Source of the DNA: Copromyces sp. CBS 386.78
Taxonomy: Eukaryota; Ascomycota; Sordariomycetes; Sordariales; Sordariaceae
Reading direction: 5' to 3'
DNA: 20,980 bases
NCBI GenBank assembly: GCA_030685235.1
Contig: MU839320.1
Coordinates: 1-20,980 of the forward strand
Below the pieces are notes generated by a model. The model had not been told where the DNA came from and made no database searches. It saw nothing but the letters and a program-made list of their open reading frames with translations. Position 1 is the stretch's first letter. Each line of letters begins with the position of its first letter. Made by a program: the position numbers and the translations under genes. Positions 10,092-19,611 of the stretch are shown one piece after another.

Positions 10092-10810
10092 GGTGTATGA
10101 GAGTGAATAGACTGAACGGAGGAAGATCTCTTGTGGTCCTGAAGGGTCAAGAGTTGTAAAAAGGAGGAGAGATGATGACTGAAGAGTCAATGACACAACT
10201 CAATGTTTCCTTTCCCTGAGATGCGAGGGAAGATATCTCTTATAACGACCAACGTCCAGCCACTCAGGAGTCTACCACCGATGAGACCCGACACTATCCT
10301 GCTCTGGCCATTGTCTGTTCCTCCTGATGAGGCTTCATATCGAGAGGGTCGGTCCGTTGTACGTAACTGAAATTTCAGTCACTCTGTCTGTCAGGCTCTC
10401 CGCACTGCCTAGAAGCGGCTCCAGGGGAAGGAGGGTGTGGAGGTACAGGATCGGTGTTGCTTCCACGTCGACGTTACGTTCGAGAAGCCTTGTGGTCTAG
10501 GTTTGGAACAACTAATAACCTTCCCATGGCCGAGTTCCGAGTAGTGTAGTCTACCGTATCTTGAACCCCAGGAGCTCGGATTCGGGGAGTGGAGTAGAGG
10601 TTGGTTGGAACGAACGGATATCCAACTGCAACTTCACCCGCACAGCCTGATATGCTTCAGACTGAGCGGTTGGGACTTGGGGCGCACGCTGACGACCATG
10701 CACACGTGGAGATCCATCCCTACACATATTGCTACCGCATTCGGTAGGTAAGGTATGTGAGTGAGATACCCCTAGTCCGATATTAGTCCGATCTGAAGGA
10801 GAAGTGTGTG
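10092..10810 (-). promoter_or_regulatory. Upstream region of the oxidase gene with GATA cores
   Basis: A TATA-like TTATAAGAG lies on the minus strand at 10246-10238, about 150 bp before the ATG. GATA/TATC cores are at 10232-10237 (palindromic GATATC), 10295, 10339, 10557, 10617-10622 (again GATATC), 10649, 10765 and 10779. A direct repeat TAGTCCGAT occurs at 10773-10781 and 10784-10792. N. crassa LAO is known to be nitrogen-regulated through the GATA factor NIT2, so the cores are plausible sites; binding is inference, and single GATA cores are common by chance. Confidence 0.4.
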
Positions 10811-12500
10811 TTGCTTTCCGTGGACTAGTGTAAGGTCTATCAGTCGGTGTCGAAAAAAAGTGTCATTATGGATCTCTTGTTCTTATAAATCATGTTGCCA
10901 AGAGTCGAACCGTGAGAAACTCGTCGTCTGTACGCCCTTTGCTTCACCTCAAGGCTGACACTCTTCAGCTGCCGAACCCACAGCCGACCGAGCACGGCAA
11001 GCCCGTTAGTCGGTTGAAGCATCTGTCTCAACAATCAGCAGATGTCAGCTTATTACTAGAGCTCGAATGACACAAACCAACCTGTCAACCATGCTTTGCC
11101 GTAACTCTGCGCACAAGGCCACCATCGACAGCCGCCACTGACCGAGAAAACAGAAACCGAGGACATAAGCTGGTAACGCCGCGAATGTTGAATCCTCTCT
11201 ATGTGAGTCAACAGCAACGACAAACCGGCCCAATTATCCGCCCGGTTCAAAGCCTTTGTTTTTTTTTTTTTTTTTTTTTTTCCATAATTGCAATGCCAAT
11301 GACCCCGGAAAACTGTACCTTGAAGACGAAGGATTCAGAATGCAGATGATAGTGCTAGGTAGCAACGGAATGCGAGGAACCTCTGTTAGTGCTTTGCGGA
11401 ATTGAGGCGCTACTGCAACCCCGATGGCCGCCAAGACTGTGGTCGGGGTCCGAAAGAAGCTAGAAAGGAAAGGGGAAGATGGATGTTGTCAATCGGAAGG
11501 GCGTGTTTCACGTGTTCCCGGGCGAGCCGGGGTCGCGAACTCGGGTGCGGAGCGATAGAGCCGGCCTTCGAAGGCGGGGGTCGGATTCCGAAGTGGTTGG
11601 GGTTGGGGTTGAGTGATAGAGCTTGGGCCGGGGGGTACAGTCCCGATCTCGGCCCGGAACGCTTATCTTGGCTCGGTGAGATAGAGGTAGATACGGTAGA
11701 CTTCCACTTGACAACCATAGAGATTATGATATGTATCCGTTATAGCCGATCATGCTGACAACAAAGCGATGAACTGATGAGGACGAGAATTCTGGGGTAA
11801 TCCTGTGTTGTCACAGTCCACTGATTCCGATATAATATTCCTTGCGTAGCTCATCCTGACAGACACTTGACTACGTAACAAAAAAGCCAAGATAACGACC
11901 GCGGGAAGGATGGAGGGGAGTGATGGAAGTTGGGGACGAAGAACATGATAGGATGGAAAAGCTTCCCGCAAAGAAGCAAGACGGATTTGACAAGCTTGGC
12001 ATGACCGAGACCGAGGAGACGGCCCCGGGACAAGCAATCAACCAAGCGGGAATGGTTAGTGACTGCAACGGTCGGTCTGGTCTGGACTCTTAGCCAAGCC
12101 ACCTCTTTTGTCTTCGGAATGTAGGCTGCGTGAACTTTTGACTCTTAACTTCCGAGTGGCCGTCTTGGGTCGGTTGTGAAGGTGAACTTTTGATGGAGGA
12201 GAAAGTCCTAGAAGATATTCAGAGGGTGCAAGCATATGTTGGGAGCACGGTAGACTTTCCGCGAAGGAGCGAAAGGGGAATTCCACGAAAATGTTGTTGA
12301 TCAAGTGACCAAAGTCTTAACACCGAAGATATTGAACAGCACCAAAAAGGGTTAGGTGGACAACGAATGTGTAGGAATAAGGAGAACGCTTCAATGTACC
12401 GTCTATACGTACCACCAAGAACCCAAACACAAACAACGCCAACCGATCTGAACCGAGCCTCGATCGGTATATGCAAGTCTAAAACCACGTAACCGACCAT
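10811..12500. other. Intergenic region without supported genes
   Basis: About 1.7 kb of normal composition. The open frames here are short, overlapping on both strands, and low in recognisable content, so I do not call a gene. Notable points are a T7 run on the minus strand at 10859-10853 and the poly-T tract at 11259-11281. Parts probably belong to the distal promoter of the oxidase and the 3' UTR of the cyclin gene. Confidence 0.5.
11259..11281 (+). repeat. Poly-T tract (23 T)
   Basis: An uninterrupted run of 23 T on the plus strand (A23 on the minus strand). No sequence before it resembles a retroposed transcript, so it may be a simple homopolymer or nucleosome-excluding tract. Its exact length is prone to sequencing error. 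Confidence 0.8.
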
Positions 12501-12562
12501 GCTGGCGTACTCGTCTCGGCTAGAAGCGCCTCGCGCCCCCAAGCTCGAAGCCTGGGGTCTGC
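12501..12562 (+). repeat. Dispersed hairpin repeat, copy 1
   Basis: This ~62-bp segment aligns with 18351-18412 in the same orientation: shared blocks are TACTCGTCT, GGCTAGAA, CGCC, CCCCAAGC, GAAGC and TGGGGTCTG. It contains a hairpin, CCCCAAGC (12537-12544) with GCCTGGGG (12550-12557), one mismatch and loop TCGAA. It lies about 70 bp beyond the stop codon of the cyclin gene, probably in or near its 3' UTR. No coding role is seen; it is likely a small dispersed repeat or the end of a miniature element. Confidence 0.6.
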
Positions 12563-12629
12563 ACGTAAATAGCCCAGACAGGTACCATCGCACCCAACTA
12601 CTGCTGGATTGTTTCTTCAAACCACCACT

Positions 12630-14049
12630 TCAAAGCGGGCCTCCAAAGGGGTCTTCCTGCCCATTCCCATCAACCTTCCTCCTCTTCTTCTCTGGTGCAC
12701 CAGCTGCCAGATCGCCGCCGAAGAGAGCAGCATCTTTGCTCCCTTTGCTGGCTGCAGCGCGTTCCTCTGAATCGTCCCGTCTGAGTCCTTGCTCGCGGCG
12801 TTGGCGCTGGAGCTCAGACAGATTCCAGCGGTCAGGGTCGCGGCACTTTGTCAACTTCTTACGGACGGGCCGAATTTGGGATTTGAAGATTGATTCCTGT
12901 GAGATGGGATGGTGCGTTAGTTGGTACTGCAATGGTAGTCTAGCGGAGAGAAAGGAGGGAAAGCCACTTACACTTGTCCAATGCGACTTCCTCTCCGGCA
13001 GTTCGTTGGACAGCATGTTCCTGCATGCCTCGATAGTGCCCATAACCTTATCTCGGATCCCTGTGCCGATGATGGCTGCGCGCTCATCGTTGGTCATTTG
13101 CCCCTTGCCACCACCATCCTTTCGGGCTAATCCCGAGTTTTCGGAACCAGGTAGTGGCGTCTGGGCAGGGGTGTTATCATTGTTGGTAGTCGGCGGGACA
13201 AAGTGGAAAGTCTCTTGGATAAGGCGCTCAGCCAGTCCGCGGTCTGCAAGGGATAGTGCTGCAAACATGATCTGCGACGGTGTGTAGTGGAAGTAGGCGT
13301 CGGTCATGAGAGGGCTGAAGAGTAGGATGTCGTGGGCGCGCCTTTCGGCTGCTATTATGCGTTGTTCCTGAATAAAGGTAGGAATGTTAGTACAGCCAAT
13401 GGAACAAAGTCAAGCGAGTATAACGTACGTCAATATCCCCATAACTCCTCAACTCCATCATCGCTCCCATCAACGCCCTAAACGGGTGTCTGACCTCGAA
13501 GTTGAACCTGTTTCCCTGACAAAGCAAGAACTCGCCAGCGAGGATATCCTGCTTCGTATTGAACTTTTGTTGAAACTCAATAATCCGAGGGAACCTTCCC
13601 TCTGCTTTGCTTCCTACGAACAGCGCTACTAGGATCATCTCCTGTGGTGGGTACGTCATGATGCTGTTCGTCAGGAAGAACCTCCTGAAGAAGACCGTCG
13701 CTGTCGCCCTGACTTCGTCTGGCACTCCGAGATGGTCCGCCGCGCGCAATAGTTCGGATACGTAAAAGGACACGAGCAGGGCCTCTTCCTCGGGCTTGAG
13801 GAAGTCGGGCAACGTTGGTGCGCCGTTCTCGTTGGGGTTGGGCGTCCCATTTCCAGACGGGTCTGGCGTGTTCGCTTTGGATGTGTTGTTCGATGTGGGT
13901 AGATTCGACGCTGATGCCAGCATGCGCTCGGCGATTCTTTGGCGGGCGAGGGCGTTGGTCTTCTCGCGCATGGCAGCGAGCTGAGCGGGCGAGAAGGACC
14001 ATGCTTCGAACTGTGATGTCTCGCGGTATCGAGCATCTTCGGACGCCAT
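12630..14049 (-). CDS. ccl1: Cyclin H/Ccl1-type cyclin of the TFIIH-associated CDK
   Basis: Three exons: 14049-13429, 13367-12972 and 12896-12630, giving 427 residues; both introns are phase 0. The N-terminus YRETSQFEAWSFSPAQL (8-24) is the cyclin H/Ccl1/Mcs2 signature preceding the first cyclin fold (about 86-200, with EEEALLVSFYVSELLRAADH and a YPPQEMILVALFVGSKAEG stretch). The second fold spans exons 2-3 (from about 210, including YTPSQIMFAALSLA). A low-complexity Ser/Asn/Pro insert sits at 45-82 and another at about 260-305. KCRDPDRWNL follows the second fold, and the C-terminus has a basic EKKRRKVDG, a possible nuclear signal. Known role of the family: cyclin partner of the CDK7/Kin28 kinase of TFIIH, which phosphorylates the RNA polymerase II C-terminal domain and may activate CDKs. 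The start ATG has the context CCAGCATGGC. Assignment is by motif recognition; cyclin C or L look less likely given the N-terminus. Confidence 0.87.
12897..12971 (-). other. Intron 2 of the cyclin gene
   Basis: The donor is GTAAGT (12971-12966) and the acceptor CACAG ends at 12897, with an AACTAACGC branch-like site upstream of it. It is 75 nt long, divisible by three and free of in-frame stops, so a retained intron would add 25 residues without a frame change. Splicing joins TS to ESIFKSQ, which continues the cyclin fold. Confidence 0.85.
13368..13428 (-). other. Intron 1 of the cyclin gene
   Basis: The 61-nt intron has donor GTACGT, a perfect TACTAAC branch site and acceptor TTCAG. It joins SYGDID to EQRIIAAE in phase 0. 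Without splicing the frame stops soon after (FHWLY then stop). Confidence 0.9.
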
Positions 14050-14860
14050 GCTGGGCGGCTCCTAAGCTCCCAGGCGGGAGTTCTTTTCAGGAGGGCTTGT
14101 TGGAAATCGAGAATCGGGTCAGTCGAGGATGAGCTGGATGTCGTAGGACCGGCTCAAGGAGCGGATGGCAAAGAGCGGCGTGCAAGTGCTGCTTAGCGGA
14201 TGATGATTTAAAGATTCTGTGGAGCTATTTCGGGCTAGGAAATAGTGTCAGGAACGCAAGCAAGTCCTTTGATCTCGGTGGTTATGCGACAAGAACGAAG
14301 ATAGTACGGAGAGAAAACATAAAGTCGATTCGAGAGTAAGGTGTTGAAGTCTAGGGATGGAAACATCAAGACGATGCCGGGAGTGGGACCCGCCGGCCCT
14401 CGACGTAGCACTGAGTGGGTCCTGGGGTACCGGCAGGCAATCAGCCATTGCGGCGGGTCCGTGCGTCAGGACGTGTTTAATGGGCCAGGAACCATGTTCA
14501 CATGTGCCACATCCTCTCTTTCTTCTCACCATCGTCAAACAAATCACGATTCCTTTTGATATCTAATACTTTAATTTCTTAATCACTACTTTTTACATCC
14601 CATAGGACGATAGAAGCTTCTAACCCCCACCTTCACTCGTTTGATAACCGCTGCACGAAGTCGTGGCTCCTGTCCACAAAATGAAAAAGCCAACTATGGC
14701 ATTACAGCCCAACCGTATCATATACTTTTACGCCAAACGCCTGCAAGCTGCAATATCAATATTATGCCTGAATATTCGCCCGGAATAACGATAGAACTGT
14801 CATACTGCTCGGCTAAATCTCATGAAAGAGTGACGCCATTCAGGCCCGGTCCTGATACAT
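14050..14860. other. Cyclin upstream region and BAR gene 3' region
   Basis: 811 bp between two genes on the same strand. It should hold the promoter and leader of the cyclin gene and the 3' UTR of the BAR gene. No convincing ORF or RNA gene is seen. There is no SH3-like coding sequence downstream of the BAR stop codon. Confidence 0.5.
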
Positions 14861-16378
14861 CTAGTATGTGGATCCAAGATCCCGTCTGGCAGGGACCGGC
14901 GGGGGAGGCTTCTTGGAACGACAAGGAGGCGGCGGAGGAGGAGCCTTACGGACGCCCAAACCGTTGTTGACCACGGTGTTGCTGGTTGTCCTTGTCAAGC
15001 TGCCAATACTGGTAGCTGGGCTCGTACTGCGGGCGCACCAGTTGTCTGGGCTTCCGGTGTCACTGGTGTTGTCATCGTCCCGGTCTGCGAATACGTTCTC
15101 GTTCGTAACAACCCGGTTGACGGGGCGCAGCTGGCCACGTAGGCTGCTCACATCGGGTACCCTCTGGTTGACCCCATAGGTTGAACTGGGCGTGGTGGTT
15201 CCGGATCCAGCAGCAGAGATACGACCTCCGATGCGCTCGCGCTCCAAGTTAGCCCCGCCCTGGAAGGTAGCAACAGTATTGGCCCTGCCAATGACAGGAC
15301 GCGGTGCGGCATCGACCTGCTGGTTCTGCGACTGCACAGACAGAGGAGCCCGAGAAACGGCGCTGCGGATAGGCATACGCACGGGCGGTGCCTCGGTCTC
15401 AACCTCTTGCTCCTCGTAAACATTGCGGCTGTTGGTCCGGGACAAGCGGTCGGTAAAGCTTTGTGCAGTGTTGGACCTGCTCCTACCACCACCGCTGGAG
15501 GCAGTCGGTCGCCTTTGGAGACCGGCACCATAGCCGTTCATGCCGTTGGAGGAGGAGATGGCACCACCAGCCCAGCTTTGGCGCACTCTCCGCAACTCAT
15601 CTGCGCATCTCTCGTGGTATTCGAGCTCGGCGTCGAGGAATTGAGTCAAATCGCGCACGCTGTCAACCTCGCTGTCGCGAATGTCCTGCATTCTGCGGCC
15701 GACGTCTTCGGAAGCTTCTTCATATTTGGCCTTTGCGCTCCGAAGCTCTTCCTCGATACGGAAGTCATCACGACGTGCCTTTTGAATCTTGGTCGCGGTT
15801 GCGTCGTAGGCCAAGCGCCGGCTCTCGAGCTTCTTGCGAGCAGCCTGGGTTATCCGTTAGCTGTAACTCAAACTGGATAATGAGCCGTATGTGCTAACCT
15901 GGTATTCCTTCATCATGGCTAGAGACCTCTCAAGAGACTCGAGCCACGTAGTTGTCGCCTCGCTCACGAACGTTTCCTGGATCTGACCAATCCTCTCATT
16001 GGTACGGCCCATTGAGATGAGGCAGCTTCCGAACTCGGAGTCGGACGCAAACTCTTCACCATGGCCGATCATGGTCTTCCCGAGGTAAGTGGTCGGAATG
16101 GATTTGTCCTTGTCTTCGTACGACTCGCAGCGACGGCCAAGCCACTTGACATAGAGATTCATGGACTTTTGGAGCCGGTCCATGCCTAACGGGGGTCATA
16201 TGTCAGCATGTACCCACAGCCAGAATATTGGAGTGAAATGGGAGTGCCTACCTTCAAAGCGAAGTGCCATCTCCATCTCGAGCTGCTTGAAGTCCTCAGA
16301 CATTGTTGTCTTTTGCTCGCCGCCCATCTTTTCGCCGGCCCATTGGAAGGCACGGTCGATCTTTTTGGTGATATTCAT
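14861..16378 (-). CDS. BAR-domain, endophilin-like protein with proline-rich tail
   Basis: Three exons: 16378-16252, 16185-15899 and 15844-14861, giving 465 residues. Residues 1-228 form an N-BAR-type domain: MNITKKIDRAFQWAGEKMGG gives an amphipathic start, then come long charged helices ending near ELEYHERCADELRRVRQSW. The family dimerises into a banana shape that senses or makes membrane curvature, usually in endocytosis or vesicle traffic with actin. Residues 229-465 are Ser/Thr/Asn-rich and probably disordered, and end in two polyproline blocks (about 440-445 and 451-454, the latter followed by VPARR) that suit SH3 binding. Many fungal relatives, as I recall, end in an SH3 domain; none is encoded here. 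The start ATG at 16378 has the context CACCATGAA. Introns are 66 and 54 nt. Exact orthology was not established. Confidence 0.85.
15845..15898 (-). other. Intron 2 of the BAR gene
   Basis: 54 nt, donor GTTAGC, acceptor ACCCAG, with GCTAACG as branch site 12 nt before the end. It joins MMKEYQ to AARKKLESRR in phase 0 and contains in-frame stops if retained. The GTTAGC donor is weaker than usual. A nearer CAG occurs 15 nt upstream of the chosen acceptor, but using it would put stops into the frame. Confidence 0.8.
16186..16251 (-). other. Intron 1 of the BAR gene
   Basis: 66 nt, donor GTAGGC, acceptor GTTAG. It splits the glycine codon of RFEG-MDRLQKS (phase 1). The donor deviates from GTAAGT, but the joined protein reads without interruption into the BAR domain. 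Confidence 0.82.
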
Positions 16379-18350
16379 GGTGGCTGTGTTATCGACAGAT
16401 GCAAGGAAGGCGTTAGGCTAAGTCAATGGGCTATTCCTGAGAAAGAACGGGGAGGTGGTCGGCTTTTGTTAGGTCGTGGTTCTGGCGCTTGTATATGACT
16501 GACAACTTTTGTTGGTGCCGGGGAAAGTCTGTCGGCGGTACACAGACAATGGCGGGTGTAGCTCGTAACGAATGACAGCTCCCAAAGAGTGATTGGTGGT
16601 CGACAGATGGATATGGAGAACAAACGAGCAGAGTGGAAAGATCGAGAAGGAGGTTGGACCCGTTGATATTCCGGACGAAGGCGCCAGATATGTACACGGT
16701 AGCCGGTCTGGTAGCGAGTGTGTGTGAGAGAGCGTGTGGTGTCTGAAATTCGCGAGGGGATGTGGCGCTATGCGTGCATTTGAGTGGTGTGTGGCAAGAA
16801 TGGCGTGGGTGGATGTTGTCTCAAGGTGGTGTGCCCATCGATGGACCTTGATGGATCCGCAGTCCCGAACGTGGTTTTCGACTCGTCTGGGAGGAGTTGC
16901 CCCGTTCGTAACCCCCGTCTTATCACGACAGAAACAAATGGAAGGGGAAAAGGTTGAAAATAGATGGTGAATGGAAGGAAAGCATGGATGTTGAGGCACG
17001 CTGGGGTCCAATCGCGCAGGAAACCTTAACGGCAGCTCAAGTGGAATGCGTCCTTGCAGCGCGCTAAGGCAGGAGGAGGCGACCTGGAGTCCTGGACAGT
17101 CCATGGCTCCATGCAGCCATGTCTTCTGCGGGGAAGGCGCAGACCACTATCCGGGCAGTGCAGGTGCTAGAACATCCTGGGAAGGAGCCTGGAACGCGGG
17201 GAAAGTGACGATTTTCTCTCAACTTCAACTGAACACAAAAAGGTAACCGTTGAGATGTAGGTAACCAGGTAACTTCCCAACAAGTCATCACAAGGGAGAT
17301 TGCTTGTCTCGAATTCGTGGGCATCATAAACCTAAGAGCTACCATTCCCCGATGGTAGTAGATGAAAGACAAGCGTTCAATTTTGTCAACCAAGTGTCAA
17401 AATGTTAAGCAATATGGGAAGTCTACAATGATGCAGAATTCGTCACCTCTTTTCACACGACCTACTATACATGCTTCGTAAGGAAATTGACGCACATCCA
17501 ACGAGAAAGGAAGGAGACTACTTTGCGTCCCCAAAATCACGAATCTGTTCAGTTTTGGCCTCAACAATTCGTCAATCCCACTTCGTATCGAAAGTCTACC
17601 GGTACTGGACCTGGATGCACACTCACTGACTGGATCCGCCCGCCCTGCCTTTTTCGCTCGATGGGATCATGATCCCTCTCGAGCTGATCCAACCTCCTCT
17701 TTGATTCTACATCCTTGAGGCATGCCGATAAATCTAACAATGTTTAACCTTCATCCGAACAATCAAACATCCTCTCGAGCTGATTGGCCCTGAGCAATTG
17801 CGCCAGTCCCAACCGCCAGCTCATCCGCCGCAATGGCCACCCGATGCCGATTTAGCAAGTGCCCCCGTTGCACATTTCATGCATGCACGCATTCGGATAA
17901 CAGGAACCGCGGCGCCAACAACAACCCTTTGCTTTTGCCAGAGAGCCAGATTGAAAAGACCGAACACCATCATGATGGTCCAGCGGTCATGGAATGCAAG
18001 CCCCCATCCACGCTGGCCTGAGAAAACGGTATAGCCTGAATGGAACAAATTCCGTTGAGGAGAACTTTGGAGATGACGGGCCGATAATAACGATATACCA
18101 AGGACGTCGACATAAGAATTCCGCAATCGCCGCCGCCAAGATACGCCAGAAACATCTGGACTTGGTGCTAAAAGCCAGTATTTGGTAATAGGCTGCAAGA
18201 AGTCTTTTCACCATTTCACTCTCCCGTCTTGCGCCGGCGGGTATATATGTCAATGCTGTGGAACACGACACTGGGAAGCCTCCAACAACCTTCATCTGAT
18301 TTCACTACACCATTGTCATTTCATTCCAAAGAATGAAGATAACTTTAGCC
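16379..18350. other. Intergenic region upstream of the BAR gene
   Basis: About 2 kb of normal composition. The pyrimidine-rich minus strand near 16400-17000 is typical of a fungal leader and promoter; the long minus-strand frame at 16469-17104 has a leader-like, low-information translation and is not called. A 14-bp direct repeat, CCTCTCGAGCTGAT, occurs at 17675-17688 and 17771-17784. No supported gene or RNA was found. Confidence 0.5.
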
Positions 18351-18412
18351 GCTGGGCATACTCGTCTGGGCTAGAAACGCCCTCTGGGACCCCAAGCGAA
18401 GCTTGGGGTCTG
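18351..18412 (+). repeat. Dispersed hairpin repeat, copy 2
   Basis: Related to 12501-12562 over its whole length. It contains a perfect 10-bp hairpin, GACCCCAAGC (18388-18397), loop GAA, GCTTGGGGTC (18401-18410). It sits directly beside the tandem-repeat transposon end at 18420 and marks the last normal-composition sequence before the degraded block. Confidence 0.6.
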
Positions 18413-18419
18413 GTTCATG

Positions 18420-18456
18420 GATTCGCGAAAATGCATTGATTCGCGAAAATTTTGGT
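18420..18456. repeat. Tandem GATTCGCGAAAAT repeats, probable transposon end
   Basis: GATTCGCGAAAAT occurs at 18420-18432 and 18438-18450, an 18-bp period, each holding the palindrome TCGCGA. RIP-type sequence begins right after it. The shape is that of a DNA transposon terminus with duplicated binding sites, but no inverted partner was found to the right. Confidence 0.45.
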
Positions 18457-19240
18457 ACTTCCCCGCCCATATAAATTAGCGGTATAACTATATCACCCAC
18501 TTTGTTGAAAATCGCTGCATTCGTACATATAATATTACTCTACTCAGTAAACATCCCTGAACTAGACTAGCAATTCAATAAAGTAGGGTTGATATCCTTA
18601 TTACTAACATTACTACTTTCTAGCATAGTGTTTTGAACAAGGTCCTCCTCTACTATAATACTAGAATTGTCTAAGTTTCTTAGTATCCAATTTTCCTCAT
18701 CGTTACTAGGTAATAATTAGCTATAAATAGTATAATAATACGTACCTTTATCGTTCTTACGTAGTATCTCCATTTATTCCTCCTATAATAGCCCAATTTA
18801 CTCTTCTACTTCTTCCTCTTTAAACGGAGGAAGCCTATCCTTATTAATTTAATTTCTAATTCTTTACCAAAGACGAAAGCGGTAATAACCTCTTTTATAA
18901 TAGCTATAGTATAAAAATTATAAATTTATAGTATAATAGGTTTTAGTCTATTACTAAGTAGTACTTAATAGAGAGGTAGAACGATATTTTTCTCTAGTCT
19001 GCCTAACCGAATTATTTTTACTTGAATAACTACTTTTTTCGCCTCTTAATAGAGTGCTTAGCGCTCCCGCCGTACAAATTTATATTATTCAAGTAGAGTA
19101 TTTTAATCTTTAATTTTATTTAAAATTAAATCGACCGTTATTTTCTACTTTATACGAAATTTACTAGTAAGTCGTAATTCTACCCTCTTATTTTAGGCTT
19201 TATTTTATTATTCTATTTTATATATATTAAATTACTATTG
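18420..19240. mobile_element. Degraded AT-rich element of unknown class
   Basis: Strongly AT- and TpA-rich sequence bounded on the left by the tandem end at 18420 and on the right by an LTR. Conceptual translations on both strands are broken by stops and gave no family I can name; the minus strand has acidic, Ser-rich patches. It is probably a RIP-mutated DNA transposon, by inference from the left end only. Confidence 0.4.
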
Positions 19241-19245
19241 TAGAA

Positions 19246-19534
19246 TAATATTATAGGGTTAGCCTATATTATATGCTGGTGACAGTAGCTCTCTGAGACT
19301 ATTGTTACCATTTCGGTTAATTAGTTACGGCCTCCCGCCATAGACCTACTAGGGGTTTATAACTCGAGTCCTATAAAAGCCTATTTCCCGAATATACTTC
19401 TATACTTCTCTTCCTTTCTTCTCTTCGTATAATTATGTATATTTTACCTTTATACCTAACCTCTCGCCCTCTACCTGTAATAGTTAATTATACTTTTTAA
19501 TTATTGCGTTTATAGTATAAACCTATTTATTACA
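19246..19534 (+). repeat. gypsy LTR, plus orientation (possible solo LTR)
   Basis: It begins TATTATAGGGTTAGCC and ends near ATTTATTACA. It matches the reverse complement of 19612-19862 over most of its length, including the stretches CCTCCCGC, TAGACCTACT and CCTCTCGCCCTCTACC. No polypurine tract or pol sequence of the same family precedes it, so it may be a solo or truncated LTR. Boundaries are approximate to 10 bp. Confidence 0.55.
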
Positions 19535-19611
19535 ATTATTTTTAATCGCGCGCGTATAAGGATCGCTTCGTTACGAATCGCTAAACTTAGCACCCCCCCT
19601 TAAATATCGAT
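19535..19611. other. Spacer between the two tail-to-tail LTRs
   Basis: About 77 bp holding a GCGCGCG segment and a run of eight C. It separates the 3' ends of two oppositely oriented LTRs. No gene is visible. Confidence 0.4.

Noticed and set aside
10092..10196. N-terminal extension of the oxidase to 10196
   Set aside because: The first codon would be GTG, unusual as a nuclear fungal start. The signal peptide begins at the ATG at 10091 in good context.
10850..10920. Possible Pol III gene: GGTTCGACTC on the minus strand near 10912-10903 followed by T7 at 10859-10853
   Set aside because: No A-box at suitable spacing and the T-arm stem does not pair. The acceptor stem would match only 5 of 7 bases, so no tRNA can be supported.
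11402..11758. 118-codon plus-strand frame and its 102-codon minus-strand counterpart
   Set aside because: Both strands are open over the same GC-rich stretch. Neither has a domain, splice continuation or convincing start context.
12499..13287. 262-codon plus-strand frame
   Set aside because: It lies antisense to cyclin exons 2 and 3, whose product has clear cyclin motifs and good splice sites.
16469..17104. 211-codon minus-strand frame upstream of the BAR gene
   Set aside because: The translation is Ser/Pro/His/Thr-rich as expected of a pyrimidine-rich leader and promoter, without any known motif.
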